From Elusimicrobiota bacterium (GTDB taxonomy: Bacteria; Elusimicrobiota; Elusimicrobia; Elusimicrobiales; Elusimicrobiaceae), in the NCBI GenBank assembly GCA_023398295.1, contig JAEWSL010000018.1:1-38747 (forward strand): a stretch of 38,747 nucleotides of DNA. The letters are read 5' to 3'. Under the pieces are notes generated by a model, which saw only the letters and a program-made list of their open reading frames with translations, had not been told where the DNA came from and searched no databases. Positions 1-8,084 of this stretch are shown in pieces. Within the stretch, counting starts at the first letter, position 1; each line of letters opens with the position of its first letter. Both the position numbers and the translations under genes were made by a program.

Positions 1-138
1 GGATGCTTCTATTAAGGTATGCGGATATTTTGCCAGATAAGAAGTTACGTTGGGCGTTACGGCAGAACAGACGGCGTTATGCTCTTTCTTGCAGGTTTCG
101 CCCCAGCCGTCGCGTATTAAAAGTAAAACTTTTCCCAT
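1..138 (-). CDS. gpmI: 2,3-bisphosphoglycerate-independent phosphoglycerate mutase, N-terminal part
   Basis: This is the 5' end of a gene that leaves the window at base 1; 46 codons are visible. The translation begins MGKVLLLIRDGWG and ends YPHTLIEAS. The DGWG metal-site motif near residue 11 and the TPN...L..YPHTLIEAS block are the conserved start of iPGM, which interconverts 3- and 2-phosphoglycerate in glycolysis with two Mn ions. The catalytic Ser lies beyond the window edge. The ATG at 138 has a good AGGAG ribosome site on the minus strand. It is the last visible gene of the run descending from rlmN, about 50 bases after the exonuclease stop. The family call is firm for the visible segment; completeness cannot be judged. 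Confidence 0.85.
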   Translation of the reverse strand, partial: MGKVLLLIRDGWGETCKKEHNAVCSAVTPNVTSYLAKYPHTLIEAS

Positions 139-189
139 AAAAAAACTCCTCCGTATGTCGTTGTATTTTAACTTATAAAATTGGGTTCT

Positions 190-789
190 TCAGGATAACT
201 TTTTTGCGCAGCAGCACGCGCCGCCCTGTAAATTAAAGAGGTCTTCAACCGTGCGCGCGCCGCGCTCTTTGAAAGCGGCGAGAAAGCGGTAAAATATCTT
301 TTCTGTCATAACGGTGTCTGCCATAGCGCGGTGCCAGCCTTCGCTGGATATGCCACATGCGCGCGCAACCGCGCCCAGGCGGTTAGAGGCAAAATTGCCG
401 TGCCTGCGCGCAAATTTAAGCGTGTCCAAAATTGTTACGGAAGGCATTTTAAGGCCCAAAAGAGCGAACTCGTTTTGTAAAAAAGAAATGTCAAAATCGG
501 CGTTGTGACAGATTAAAACGCTGTTCTCAAACATATCCAAAAGCCTTGGCGCAATCTCGGCGAAAACGGGGCTTTGGGCCACCATTTCATTGGTGATGCC
601 GTGTATGGCCGTAACAGCGGGAGATATGTAAATCTGCGGATTTATAAGGGTGCAAAACGTTTCCTCTCTGTTTGCGCCGCGGCTTTTTAGCAGCGCAATT
701 TCGCATACCCTGCCGCCTTCAAGAGGGCTTAATCCCGTAGTTTCTGTGTCAAGGCAGATAAAAGAAGCCTCGTCAATCAAAGTTTTCAT
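190..789 (-). CDS. DnaQ-like DEDDh 3'-5' exonuclease
   Basis: A 199-aa protein of the RNase T / DNA polymerase III epsilon superfamily, which removes nucleotides from 3' ends using two metal ions. Exo I is DTETTG near residues 15-20, Exo II is HNADFDISFL near residue 95, and the ExoIII epsilon signature HRAMADT is near residue 153. All four acidic residues and the catalytic His are therefore present. The protein is a single exonuclease domain; the Cys-rich tail GGACCCAKKLS is unusual and could bind metal. The start ATG overlaps the stop of the DUF3307 gene by four bases (ATGA), implying translational coupling. It could be the proofreading subunit or a stand-alone repair or RNA-trimming exonuclease; sequence alone does not decide. 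Confidence 0.85.
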   Translation of the reverse strand: MKTLIDEASFICLDTETTGLSPLEGGRVCEIALLKSRGANREETFCTLINPQIYISPAVTAIHGITNEMVAQSPVFAEIAPRLLDMFENSVLICHNADFDISFLQNEFALLGLKMPSVTILDTLKFARRHGNFASNRLGAVARACGISSEGWHRAMADTVMTEKIFYRFLAAFKERGARTVEDLFNLQGGACCCAKKLS

Positions 790-1496
790 AAATTTATAAC
801 CGCCTTTGTAAGCAGGCTGAAAGATACCGTCAAAATCAAACTTAAGAGGGAGCGCAGAGGATAATCCTCAATGATTTTCCTTCTAATGGGGGTAAATATA
901 AAGATAATCCACGCGGCCGCCAGCAGATAGCCGATATACGAAGGCAGTAAGATGGACAAGTATAAGAGAAGGCGCGAGAGCATCGTTATATAGCGTTCGT
1001 CAAAAATAGGATAGGCTTCTTTGGAAAAATCTCTCGCGATAAGATGTATAAGAACCATAAAACCGTAAGTTACCACTAAGGCGCCGTTTACGATTATAAG
1101 CAGTTTGTCTGCGCCGAAAAAATTGCCGCCGTAGACGGGCAGTATCGGGAAAACGAGAAATAAAATTAAAATTTCAATGAGCTGCCACGCCGTAAATAAA
1201 AAAGCGTTGCAGCCCTTTACTTCCATTACGTCGGATTTATCTATTTTGTCGCAGAGCATATGAAACAGCGTTAAAAGCGTTACGGCGTTAAAACCGTTGA
1301 AATAAATGCCCCAGAGGCTAAACCAGTCCATTTTAAGATACGGCAAAAGGCAGATTACCAGACAAAATAAATAAATTGCGCCGTGCGTTAAAACGCCGTA
1401 AAAACGAGTGCTCTTTTTGAGGTCGTAAATCTTATCGGTGTGCAGCACAAAATCGGCAAGAAAATGGGCAAGAAGCAGACGCCAGAAAACCGTCAT
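786..1496 (-). CDS. DUF3307 family integral membrane protein
   Basis: A 236-aa polytopic membrane protein with about six hydrophobic segments. The N-terminus (LLLAHFLADFVLHTDKIYDL) matches the conserved opening of DUF3307 proteins, whose function is unknown. A conserved His sits in the LTHGAIYL segment around residue 38. The gene overlaps the histidine kinase stop by four bases and the exonuclease start by four bases, so it lies in the middle of a translationally coupled trio. In some genomes DUF3307 genes neighbour regulatory genes, but no role is established. The family assignment rests on recalled N-terminal pattern and topology, not on a search. Confidence 0.7.
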   Translation of the reverse strand: MTVFWRLLLAHFLADFVLHTDKIYDLKKSTRFYGVLTHGAIYLFCLVICLLPYLKMDWFSLWGIYFNGFNAVTLLTLFHMLCDKIDKSDVMEVKGCNAFLFTAWQLIEILILFLVFPILPVYGGNFFGADKLLIIVNGALVVTYGFMVLIHLIARDFSKEAYPIFDERYITMLSRLLLYLSILLPSYIGYLLAAAWIIFIFTPIRRKIIEDYPLRSLLSLILTVSFSLLTKAVINL

Positions 1497-3655
1497 TTTT
1501 CAGCCTCCGTTCCGCCGTCGCGCGTTTCGTCCTCTTCGGGGATATCGGCGCCGGATATTTCCGATACGCCTTCTGCGGCTTCCAAAGGCAGGGTAAAAAT
1601 TATCTGCGAGCCTTTATTTTTCCCTTCGCTTTGGGCCTCTATAGTCCCCTTATGGGCCCAGATTATCTGGCGCGCTATCGTAAGGCCCATGCCGTAGCCT
1701 TTTACTTTAATGTCGCTTTGATGATATTTTTCAAAAATTTTCTTAAGTTCGTCTTGCTTTATGCCAAGGCCGCTGTCTTTAACGGATATTATATGGTATT
1801 TGTCGTCGCGGGAGTAATTTATTTCTATACCGCCCTCATCGGTAAATTTAATAGCGTTTGAAATAAGATTTGAAAACACCTGTGCTATCAGAAACTCGTC
1901 GCCGAAAATTATTACGTCCTGCGGGATATTGTTCTTTGCGTAAATATTTTTGCGCTGGGCCAAAGGCAGCAGCGTTTGTAAAACGCGCGCGCAGACAGAA
2001 GATAAATCAAAATCCTTGCGGTTTAACTGCAAGACGCCCCTTTCCAGTTTTGAAATATCCAAAATATTTTCAACAAGGCCGGTGAGCGTCGTAACGGAAG
2101 TGTTCATTGCCTGCAGAGTTTTGGCAAACTGCTCTTTTTCGCCGCTTATCTTGCCGTCTTCCAACACCATAAGATAGGCCTGCAAACCCAAAAGCGGCGC
2201 GCGTAAATCGTGGGCGACGGCGTTAAAAATATTATTTTTCATCTCGTTTGTTTTATATTCTTCGGTAATATCCCTTAGAACGATGATGGCGACAGGCGCT
2301 TCCTTCGCGGGGCGGAAAATTTCGTTTACCACCTCAAAATAACGCTTGCTGCCGTTGTCTTGACGGTGTTTTAAGACGCTGCCCTCGGGCGTTTTCATTA
2401 AATCTTTTAGATTGCTTTGCACAAGTTCTTCGGGCGTTTCTTCTGAGATTACAGTCTTTTCCAAATCCTCGCTCAGAGAGCCGCTTTCCAAGATATCCTG
2501 CGCCATTTTGTTCATAAAGAGGCTTTCGCCCTCAAGCGTGCACATAATAAGACCGTCGCGCATAAGGCGGGCAAGAAGGTCATTTTTCTTCTTCTCGTCA
2601 AGAAGTCTGTCCAACTGGACGGCCTGGTATTCGCTCAGGCGTTTTGCCATGGAATTAAACGCGTCTATCAAAATCCCAAAATCTTCCTGATACGACTGAG
2701 AGTTTATGTTTACGTCAAAATCGTTTTGTGATATCTTCTGGGCCGCCTTTGTCAGAGCTTCAACAGGTTCGCTTACCTCCTGGGAAAAAGATAAAGCCGC
2801 AAAGTAGGAAAGCGTCGTAGTGGCAAACACAAAAAACGCAATAAGCCAGCTTATTAAATTGATGGTGCGGTAAGCTTCTTTCTTATCCTGGAGGACTAAA
2901 ACATAAGTGTCCGGCAAAGGGCTTTTTGCCCACGCGCCCACAAGTTTTTTGCCGCTCTCCGTTTTAAGCCCCGTTATAAAACGGCTGTCGTCCTTGAGCG
3001 TTAAGGCCACGGCCCGCTCGTCTAAGGCGGGCGCAGGCGTATCGTTATAGTTAAGAATTTTGCCCGAGGAATCCGCAAAATACAAAGCCATATCCTGCGG
3101 ACTGCCTTTGCGCGTGGTAAGTTTATCCCAAATGCCGTAAACGTTAATAAGGGCAAATAGAAATTTGCCGTCCTGCGAGGGATAGACTACTTCCACAACC
3201 GGAATAGGCAGCGCCTCCCCCGAAATATCGCTTAAAGCTATTTGGCGCGGCTGAAGGTTTTTAAGGGCAGCGTCGGCGGATAAGTCTATGGCGTTTATCA
3301 CAGAAGAAACATCCTGCGGCGCGCTGCGCAGATACTCTTTGCCCTGAGCGTCAAGCAGAGCCAGAAAAATAAAATCGGGATTGGTGGCGCGCGCTTCGTC
3401 CAAACGGAAACGCGCCATATCTTCGGTAAATTGGGAATCTTTTTTTGTTATATCGTCAATAAAACTGAAGCGCAGCGAAATATCTTCCACGTTCTGCTGC
3501 AAAAAACGCGCCGCTATCTGCGCCACGTTGTAATAGCCCGCGAGGATTTCCTTTTTGTTATGGCTTTGATAATAAAACAGAAAAACCGCCGTCGCAAAAA
3601 GCGGCGTTACTATTACCAAAATAAATAATTTGAAAAGCCTTGAAAATAAGGTCAT
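1493..3655 (-). CDS. Membrane-bound sensor histidine kinase (sensor-HAMP-PAS-HisKA-HATPase)
   Basis: A 720-aa hybrid-free sensor kinase. Transmembrane segment 1 is at about residues 8-28 and segment 2 at about 267-289. They enclose a roughly 240-residue extracytoplasmic sensor region, probably Cache-like. A HAMP linker follows, then a PAS-type domain at about 360-470. The HisKA H-box reads NAVAHDLRAPLLGL, with His as the phospho-acceptor. The ATPase has the N-box SNLISNAIKFTDEGG, G1 DSGLGIKQDELKKIFEKY and G2 GYGMGLTIA. The acidic tail is dispensable-looking. No response regulator lies in the window, so the partner is elsewhere. The gene begins one base after the stop of the Lys-rich exported protein, suggesting that protein and the kinase are made together. 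The ligand is unknown. Confidence 0.9.
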   Translation of the reverse strand: MTLFSRLFKLFILVIVTPLFATAVFLFYYQSHNKKEILAGYYNVAQIAARFLQQNVEDISLRFSFIDDITKKDSQFTEDMARFRLDEARATNPDFIFLALLDAQGKEYLRSAPQDVSSVINAIDLSADAALKNLQPRQIALSDISGEALPIPVVEVVYPSQDGKFLFALINVYGIWDKLTTRKGSPQDMALYFADSSGKILNYNDTPAPALDERAVALTLKDDSRFITGLKTESGKKLVGAWAKSPLPDTYVLVLQDKKEAYRTINLISWLIAFFVFATTTLSYFAALSFSQEVSEPVEALTKAAQKISQNDFDVNINSQSYQEDFGILIDAFNSMAKRLSEYQAVQLDRLLDEKKKNDLLARLMRDGLIMCTLEGESLFMNKMAQDILESGSLSEDLEKTVISEETPEELVQSNLKDLMKTPEGSVLKHRQDNGSKRYFEVVNEIFRPAKEAPVAIIVLRDITEEYKTNEMKNNIFNAVAHDLRAPLLGLQAYLMVLEDGKISGEKEQFAKTLQAMNTSVTTLTGLVENILDISKLERGVLQLNRKDFDLSSVCARVLQTLLPLAQRKNIYAKNNIPQDVIIFGDEFLIAQVFSNLISNAIKFTDEGGIEINYSRDDKYHIISVKDSGLGIKQDELKKIFEKYHQSDIKVKGYGMGLTIARQIIWAHKGTIEAQSEGKNKGSQIIFTLPLEAAEGVSEISGADIPEEDETRDGGTEAEK

Positions 3656-4198
3656 TTACTTTACTTCCCGCAAAGTTTTATCTTCGGCCGTTTCTTTTGA
3701 CGCCGTTGCCTTTTCTTCTTTTGCTTTGGCCGTTTTGGCTTTGCTTTTTATTTTTGCCGCCTTCTTTTTTACCGCAGTTTGCGCGGGGACGTTTTCCCGC
3801 AGCTTTTGGAGCGAGGACGGGCTCAAAATATCCTCGGCCCTTAAGTCGGCCGTTTTTTGTTTCTGTTTCTTTCTTTCCGCCAGGTTCTGTTTTAATTCTT
3901 TTATCTTCTGCTCCTGGCGTTCAAGGCGCTGCTCGGTCTTTTTTATGGCAAGCTCTTCCTCGGCCAGGGCTTTGGCGCGCACTTCTTTTTTAAGGGAGGG
4001 CTTTTCCCGTTCGGGCGCGTTGTCGTACTCAAGAGCGAGGGTTTTTATATCGTCGTCTTCCTCAAGAATATCAAAAACTTTTTGCGCTTTGGGCGTAAAC
4101 TGCTTTGTGATATTATCCAGCGTTTTTGAGCTTTGCCCTTCGCAGAAAACAAGCGCGGGCAAAAGCAGAAATAAGGTCGCGGCCGTAAAACGTTTCAT
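3656..4198 (-). CDS. Exported Lys/Glu-rich coiled-coil protein, unknown function
   Basis: A 180-aa protein that I do not recognise. Residues 1-19 form a classical signal peptide (MKRFTAATLFLLLPALVFC) ending in Cys-Glu, so cleavage by signal peptidase I or lipid attachment are both conceivable; the residues before the Cys are not a good lipobox. Residues about 50-120 are strongly charged and predicted helical, with EELAIKKTEQRLERQEQKIK-type heptads. The C-terminus is a Lys/Ala-rich stretch. It sits two bases after the queC stop and directly abuts the histidine kinase start. That position makes a periplasmic accessory or sensing role possible, but this is only guilt by association. Confidence 0.6.
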   Translation of the reverse strand: MKRFTAATLFLLLPALVFCEGQSSKTLDNITKQFTPKAQKVFDILEEDDDIKTLALEYDNAPEREKPSLKKEVRAKALAEEELAIKKTEQRLERQEQKIKELKQNLAERKKQKQKTADLRAEDILSPSSLQKLRENVPAQTAVKKKAAKIKSKAKTAKAKEEKATASKETAEDKTLREVK

Positions 4199-4200
4199 AA

Positions 4201-4884
4201 CTATTTATCCTCCGCGCGGGCTTGCGAAAACCCCTGTGCCCTAAGAAGGCAGGAATCGCAGACGCCGCAGGGCTTTTTGCCGCCTTTATAGCAGCTCCAC
4301 GTCACGGCGAAAGGCACGCCGAGCTTAAGCCCCAGACGCACTATCTGCGCTTTTGTCATATGCAAAAGCGGGGTAAGTATTTTTATTTTTTTGCCTTCAA
4401 CGCCGCATTTTGTGCCCGCTAAAACCGCCTTGTTAAGAGGGGCGTAAAACTGCGGTCTGCAATCGGGATATCCGGAATAATCTATGGCGTTTGCGCCCAA
4501 AATTACAGTTTGCGCGCCGCGCGCCTCGGCAAGAGAAACGCCCAAAGCCGCAAAAATCAAATTGCGCGCGGGGACGTAAGTGGAAGGGATATGCCCGTCC
4601 TTTATCTTGCTTAAATTCTGCGAGGGCAGCTTTTTGTTTCCCACAAGGGAAGTCGCCCCCTCCAGCCAGACGAGCGGCAGCTTTATTTCAATAAGTTCCA
4701 CGTCGAGCCTTTTGCATATCTCTCTTGCGCTTTGTGTTTCCCTTTTATGCCGCTGACCGTAAAAAACGTTAAGCGCGATGCACTCGCAGCCTTTCTTTAA
4801 CGCCCAGTAAAGGCACGTTGAGGAATCCAGCCCGCCCGAAAATAAAATCACCGCTTTTTTTGTTTCCAGCTTCTTCTTTGTCAT
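4201..4884 (-). CDS. queC: 7-cyano-7-deazaguanine synthase
   Basis: QueC (227 aa) converts 7-carboxy-7-deazaguanine to preQ0 with ATP and ammonia, a step of queuosine tRNA modification. The PP-loop ATP site is VILFSGGLDSSTCLYWALKKG (SGGLDSS at about residues 16-22). The C-terminal zinc site is C-YKGGKKPCGVCDSCLLRA, with four Cys in the spacing usual for QueC. YVPARNLIF and GANAIDYSGYPDCRP are further family signatures. Length is normal for the family. No queD, queE or queF is visible nearby, so the rest of the pathway must be encoded elsewhere or preQ0 is salvaged. The upstream DNA has no convincing Shine-Dalgarno, and the gene probably depends on the rlmN/lipoprotein transcript. Confidence 0.95.
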   Translation of the reverse strand: MTKKKLETKKAVILFSGGLDSSTCLYWALKKGCECIALNVFYGQRHKRETQSAREICKRLDVELIEIKLPLVWLEGATSLVGNKKLPSQNLSKIKDGHIPSTYVPARNLIFAALGVSLAEARGAQTVILGANAIDYSGYPDCRPQFYAPLNKAVLAGTKCGVEGKKIKILTPLLHMTKAQIVRLGLKLGVPFAVTWSCYKGGKKPCGVCDSCLLRAQGFSQARAEDK

Positions 4885-4922
4885 TATGGGGCCCGTTTTA
4901 CTTTACCGCCGCGTTCGTCTTT

Positions 4923-5378
4923 TTATTCCACAGCCGATTTGGCCTGCATCGCCGCTATTTTGGCGTAATCTTCAATAATTTTTGCGTCCTGCTCGTTTAA
5001 GTCGTCAAGAAATTTGACCAAATATCCCCCCACCGTAACGGGATATGAGGAAGGTTCCGCATTTTCCACATACTGATTTATAATGACCGCCTGAGCCCCT
5101 TTTTTTGCCGATAATTTTTTAATACGCTCTATGGCGTCAAAAACAGCTTTAGGATCACTAGGCAGATTTTGTATGCGCAGAAGACCTATGGGCGCCCAAG
5201 GGCGTTTGATTTCGTCCCTTTGGGTGTAAACGGGCATTTGAGAGGCGTCTTTTTCCTGTATTCTGATTGATAGATTTTGCGGGCCTATGGGTATATAACT
5301 GTCCGAACCTATCATCGTGGCGCAGCCTAAGGCAAATGCCGCAAATAATATTGCAAAAGATATTTTACTGTTTCCCAT
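4923..5378 (-). CDS. Predicted lipoprotein, unknown function
   Basis: A 151-aa protein with a signal peptide and lipobox: hydrophobic residues 6-18 followed by ALGC at about 16-19, so Cys19 is the likely lipidated residue. The mature part contains an alternating alpha/beta region (AVFDAIERIKKLSAKKGAQAVI) reminiscent of small YbjQ/YdgH-like or SIMPL-like lipoproteins, but I cannot place it in a family. The start overlaps the last 14 bases of rlmN, so the two are co-transcribed and probably coupled. Function is not inferred. Confidence 0.65.
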   Translation of the reverse strand: MGNSKISFAILFAAFALGCATMIGSDSYIPIGPQNLSIRIQEKDASQMPVYTQRDEIKRPWAPIGLLRIQNLPSDPKAVFDAIERIKKLSAKKGAQAVIINQYVENAEPSSYPVTVGGYLVKFLDDLNEQDAKIIEDYAKIAAMQAKSAVE

Positions 5379-6516
5379 TTTCTGTCTCCTTTTTATCTGT
5401 CGTCCAGGTTCCTAATTTTTTTTTAAGCTTAAGCATTTTTTGCCTCGCAGTCGGCGCGCTGTTGCCGCTTAACGTTTTACCGCGGGATATCTTTTGTGCT
5501 GCAAGCTGGCCGCAGGCCGCCGCTATATCGGAGCCCATACTCTTCCTTATAGTACATGGGATATGCATAGCGTTAAGCGCGGCGGCAAAATCTTTTACGG
5601 TTTTTTCGTCCGTATCGGCGGAGTTTTTGCCTGCCGTCGGGTTGCAGGCTATCAAATTTACGTGGATAAGGTAATTATCCTTTATTGCGCTTATCCATTT
5701 GCCCAGCTTACGAACATGCGCGGGGAAATTGTTTAGCCCCTTTATAACAGTGTACTCAATAAAGACTTCCCTGCCGGTGCGCGCTATATATTCTTCCAGT
5801 TTCTTTTGCAGAGTTTCCAAATTGTATTTTTTGTTTATGGGCATAAGGCGCGAGCGTTCCTCATCGTCTGCATTATGCAGGGATAAAGCCAAGTTCACCT
5901 GCGGCAAATCCTGCGCCAAATTAAAAAATTTGTCCGCCACGCCGGCCGTTGATACGGAAATATGCCGCGCGCCTATTCCCAAATAGTCGGGATTCATCAA
6001 ATCTTTAACAGCCTCCACCACGTTTTGATAGTTCAGCAGCGGCTCCCCCATACCCATAAAAACTATATTTGAAATCCTGGCGTCCGCCCCGTCTTTATGC
6101 AAAAACTGATGCCAGAAAAGAGCCTGGTCAAAAATTTCTTCCGCCGTCAGATTACGCCTGAAACCTAAGGCGCCCGTCGCGCAAAAAGTGCACCCCAGGG
6201 GGCAGCCCGCCTGAGAAGATAAGCAAACGCTCCACGTCTTTGCCGCGCGCATAAGCACGGTTTCAATAAGATAGCCGTCCCTTAGGCGCAAAAGAGCCTT
6301 AAAAGTTAAGTCTTCGCGCGAACGTTGGACAAGAACTTCCTTAAAAGATAATATCGCGCCCGTTTGCTCAAGAGCTTTGCGCAGGTTTTCGGGAAGGTTT
6401 TTCGCCTGTTCCCACTTTTCTATGCCGCGGGCGAACAAAGCTTCGCGCGCCTGCGCAATACGGTAAGAAGGCAGGTTTTGTTTCTTTATAAAATCTTTTA
6501 TCAGCTCAAAGCGCAT
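5365..6516 (-). CDS. rlmN: 23S rRNA A2503 / tRNA A37 C2-methyltransferase, radical SAM
   Basis: RlmN (383 aa) methylates C2 of A2503 in 23S rRNA and of A37 in some tRNAs. The radical-SAM cluster motif is GCPLGCTFCATGALGF (CxxxCxxC), preceded by SVCLSSQ. The family blocks NIVFMGMGEPLLNYQNV, HISVSTAGV, LALSLHNADDEERSRLMPIN and the C-terminal CTIRKSMGSDIAAACGQLA (methyl-carrying Cys) are intact. The protein has a Lys-rich tail of about 40 residues after the usual end. The ATG at 6516 has no Shine-Dalgarno. A TGC-TAAACT extended -10 lies 9 nt upstream, so the mRNA may be almost leaderless. It heads the minus-strand operon running to gpmI. Confidence 0.95.
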   Translation of the reverse strand: MRFELIKDFIKKQNLPSYRIAQAREALFARGIEKWEQAKNLPENLRKALEQTGAILSFKEVLVQRSREDLTFKALLRLRDGYLIETVLMRAAKTWSVCLSSQAGCPLGCTFCATGALGFRRNLTAEEIFDQALFWHQFLHKDGADARISNIVFMGMGEPLLNYQNVVEAVKDLMNPDYLGIGARHISVSTAGVADKFFNLAQDLPQVNLALSLHNADDEERSRLMPINKKYNLETLQKKLEEYIARTGREVFIEYTVIKGLNNFPAHVRKLGKWISAIKDNYLIHVNLIACNPTAGKNSADTDEKTVKDFAAALNAMHIPCTIRKSMGSDIAAACGQLAAQKISRGKTLSGNSAPTARQKMLKLKKKLGTWTTDKKETENGKQ

Positions 6517-6525
6517 ATAGTATAT

Positions 6526-6531
6526 AGTTTA
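6526..6531 (-). promoter_or_regulatory. Extended -10 promoter of rlmN operon
   Basis: On the minus strand the bases before the rlmN ATG read TTTGCTAAACT. This is an extended -10 (TGC then TAAACT) ending 9 nt before the start codon. The expected transcription start would lie 0-3 nt before the ATG. No Shine-Dalgarno is present between them. Inferred from sequence only. Confidence 0.5.
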
Positions 6532-6615
6532 GCAAATTTTGCCGCGCGAGCGATGAAAGACAAACGGTCAAAAGCCTCTCTCCTGTTTAATAATGCAAAA
6601 AATCGGAAAAAATTG

Positions 6616-6621
6616 TATTAT
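6616..6621 (+). promoter_or_regulatory. -10 element just upstream of the M15 peptidase start
   Basis: TATTAT, preceded by TTG, ends six bases before the ATG at 6628. There is no Shine-Dalgarno for either ATG (6622 or 6628). A transcription start 7 nt downstream would fall on the A of ATG 6628, giving a leaderless mRNA. No -35 of consensus type is evident. Confidence 0.45.
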
Positions 6622-6627
6622 ATGGAT

Positions 6628-7959
6628 ATGAAGAAACCAATCTTTATTATGCTTGGTGCGTTTGCCGTCTATATCGGGGGTTTGTATATATTTACGGAAC
6701 GCTATCATTTTAATATTTTTACCGCCGGTATTAACTCGGCGGAGGTGGCTGATATTTCGGATACTAAAAGCGGCAAGTTTAATCCTCTGCCGTTGGTAGC
6801 CCCCGTAGTGCGAAAAGAAAATCCGGAAATTAAAATAACGCCTAAGCCTTCGCAGGAAGAAAATTTACCCGCGCTTGAAACGACGGAAGAAAATAACGTT
6901 TCTCTTCCCCCCGCGGAGAATTTGACTCCCGCCGCAACGGAAGAAATTCTGCCCGCCGCAGATGTTCGTACCGAAACGGCGGTTCCCGTTTCGTCGGCCC
7001 CCGCGCCGGCGGAGGCTGCTGCCCCCGCGGAGGCGCAAAGCGCCCCTTCCGTCGCGGCCGAACCCGAATCCGCAGTTGTTGAAGAGCAGGCAAAACCCGA
7101 ACCTCCAAAACCAGAGGCAGCAAAAGAGCCTGCTTCTGCCGCAGCTTCGGACAATAATCCCGAGAGAGAAAATAAACCCGCCGTAACCCGCAGAAAAATA
7201 ATTGAACCGCAAAAAATAGGCGACGGGGAAGATGAATCCATAGTCTATATAGAGCCGCCCGCGCCCGCCCCGGTTAAAAAAGCCGCGGCTAAGAAAAAGG
7301 CTTCCGCGCCCAAGAAAGAAGTTGTAAAGAAAGTGGAAGTGAAAGCTTCCCAAACTGCCGAGCAAAAACCCGAAGAGCCTAAAGGGCCGCAAACCCTATC
7401 CGAAGCGGATTTGGTGGATATTATGACATTGCCTGTCAAGCCTTTCCTTGATATGCGCTACGCAACGGCCGATAATTTTATGGGCGAACAGTTATATCCC
7501 GCCAATAAGTGCTATCTGAAACGTAATGCGGCAAATGCGCTTATGCGCGCTTTAATGTACGCAAGCGAGGCGGAAGTGCCTTTTTCCCTTTGCGTTTATG
7601 ATTGTTACAGGCCGCTTTCCGTACAAAAGCGTATGTGGGCTAAAATGCCTAACTCCGGCTATGTGTCAAGCCCTTCAACGGGATCTAATCATAATCGCGG
7701 CACGGCCGTTGATTTGGGCCCCTGCAGCTTAGATGGAAACCCCCTCCCCGCCCCTACGGATTTTGACGAGTTTATACCCGCCGCCTCAGCCGACGCAGGT
7801 TCAAATGTGGTAGCCCCTGCCGCCCTGAAGAACAGGGAGGCTCTGCAGGAAATTATGAAGAAAGCAGGCTTCTCAACAATTAAAAAAGAATGGTGGCATT
7901 TTGACTTCAGAGGAGCGGAAAACTATCCAGTCCTTGATATCCCCTTTGACAAACCTTAA
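6628..7959 (+). CDS. Membrane-anchored D-alanyl-D-alanine dipeptidase-like M15 peptidase
   Basis: The ORF is open further upstream (to 6364), but that part runs antisense inside rlmN. I start at ATG 6628 (443 aa), giving MKKPIFIMLGAFAVYIGG, a signal anchor at residues 3-24; ATG 6622 is an alternative. Residues about 40-265 are a Pro/Ala/Glu/Lys-rich linker of low complexity, long enough to span periplasm or wall. The C-terminal about 180 residues are an M15D (VanX/DdpX) zinc peptidase: DCYRPLSVQKRMW (substrate Arg), SNHNRGTAVDLG (SxHxxGxAxD, zinc His and Asp) and KKEWWHFDF (ExxWH, catalytic Glu and zinc His). VanX-type enzymes hydrolyse D-Ala-D-Ala. No vanH/vanA-type ligase is nearby, so peptidoglycan turnover is likelier than glycopeptide resistance. 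Confidence 0.8.
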   Translation: MKKPIFIMLGAFAVYIGGLYIFTERYHFNIFTAGINSAEVADISDTKSGKFNPLPLVAPVVRKENPEIKITPKPSQEENLPALETTEENNVSLPPAENLTPAATEEILPAADVRTETAVPVSSAPAPAEAAAPAEAQSAPSVAAEPESAVVEEQAKPEPPKPEAAKEPASAAASDNNPERENKPAVTRRKIIEPQKIGDGEDESIVYIEPPAPAPVKKAAAKKKASAPKKEVVKKVEVKASQTAEQKPEEPKGPQTLSEADLVDIMTLPVKPFLDMRYATADNFMGEQLYPANKCYLKRNAANALMRALMYASEAEVPFSLCVYDCYRPLSVQKRMWAKMPNSGYVSSPSTGSNHNRGTAVDLGPCSLDGNPLPAPTDFDEFIPAASADAGSNVVAPAALKNREALQEIMKKAGFSTIKKEWWHFDFRGAENYPVLDIPFDKP

Positions 7960-8014
7960 ACTTAAGGACACCTATAAATTTTTGCTCACTCCGATAATTA
8001 GTTTCATTTGCAAA

Positions 8015-8051
8015 CAAAATCCCGAAGATTATTCTAATCTTCGGGATTTTG
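8015..8051. terminator. Bidirectional rho-independent terminator
   Basis: A perfect 16-bp inverted repeat (CAAAATCCCGAAGATT, loop ATTCT, then its complement) lies between the convergent M15 peptidase and trxB genes. The A-run and T-run of the outer stem allow termination in both directions. Confidence 0.9.
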
Positions 8052-8084
8052 TTATGCCGTAAAACGTTTGCGGTCCGCTTTGCG

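Noticed and set aside
3630..4244. Plus-strand ORF of 204 codons opposite the Lys-rich exported protein and histidine kinase junction
   Set aside because: Spans an inter-gene junction on the coding strand and has shadow composition.
6364..6627. Upstream extension of the M15 peptidase reading frame
   Set aside because: Most of it runs antisense inside rlmN; the membrane anchor begins at 6628 and a -10 element lies between.
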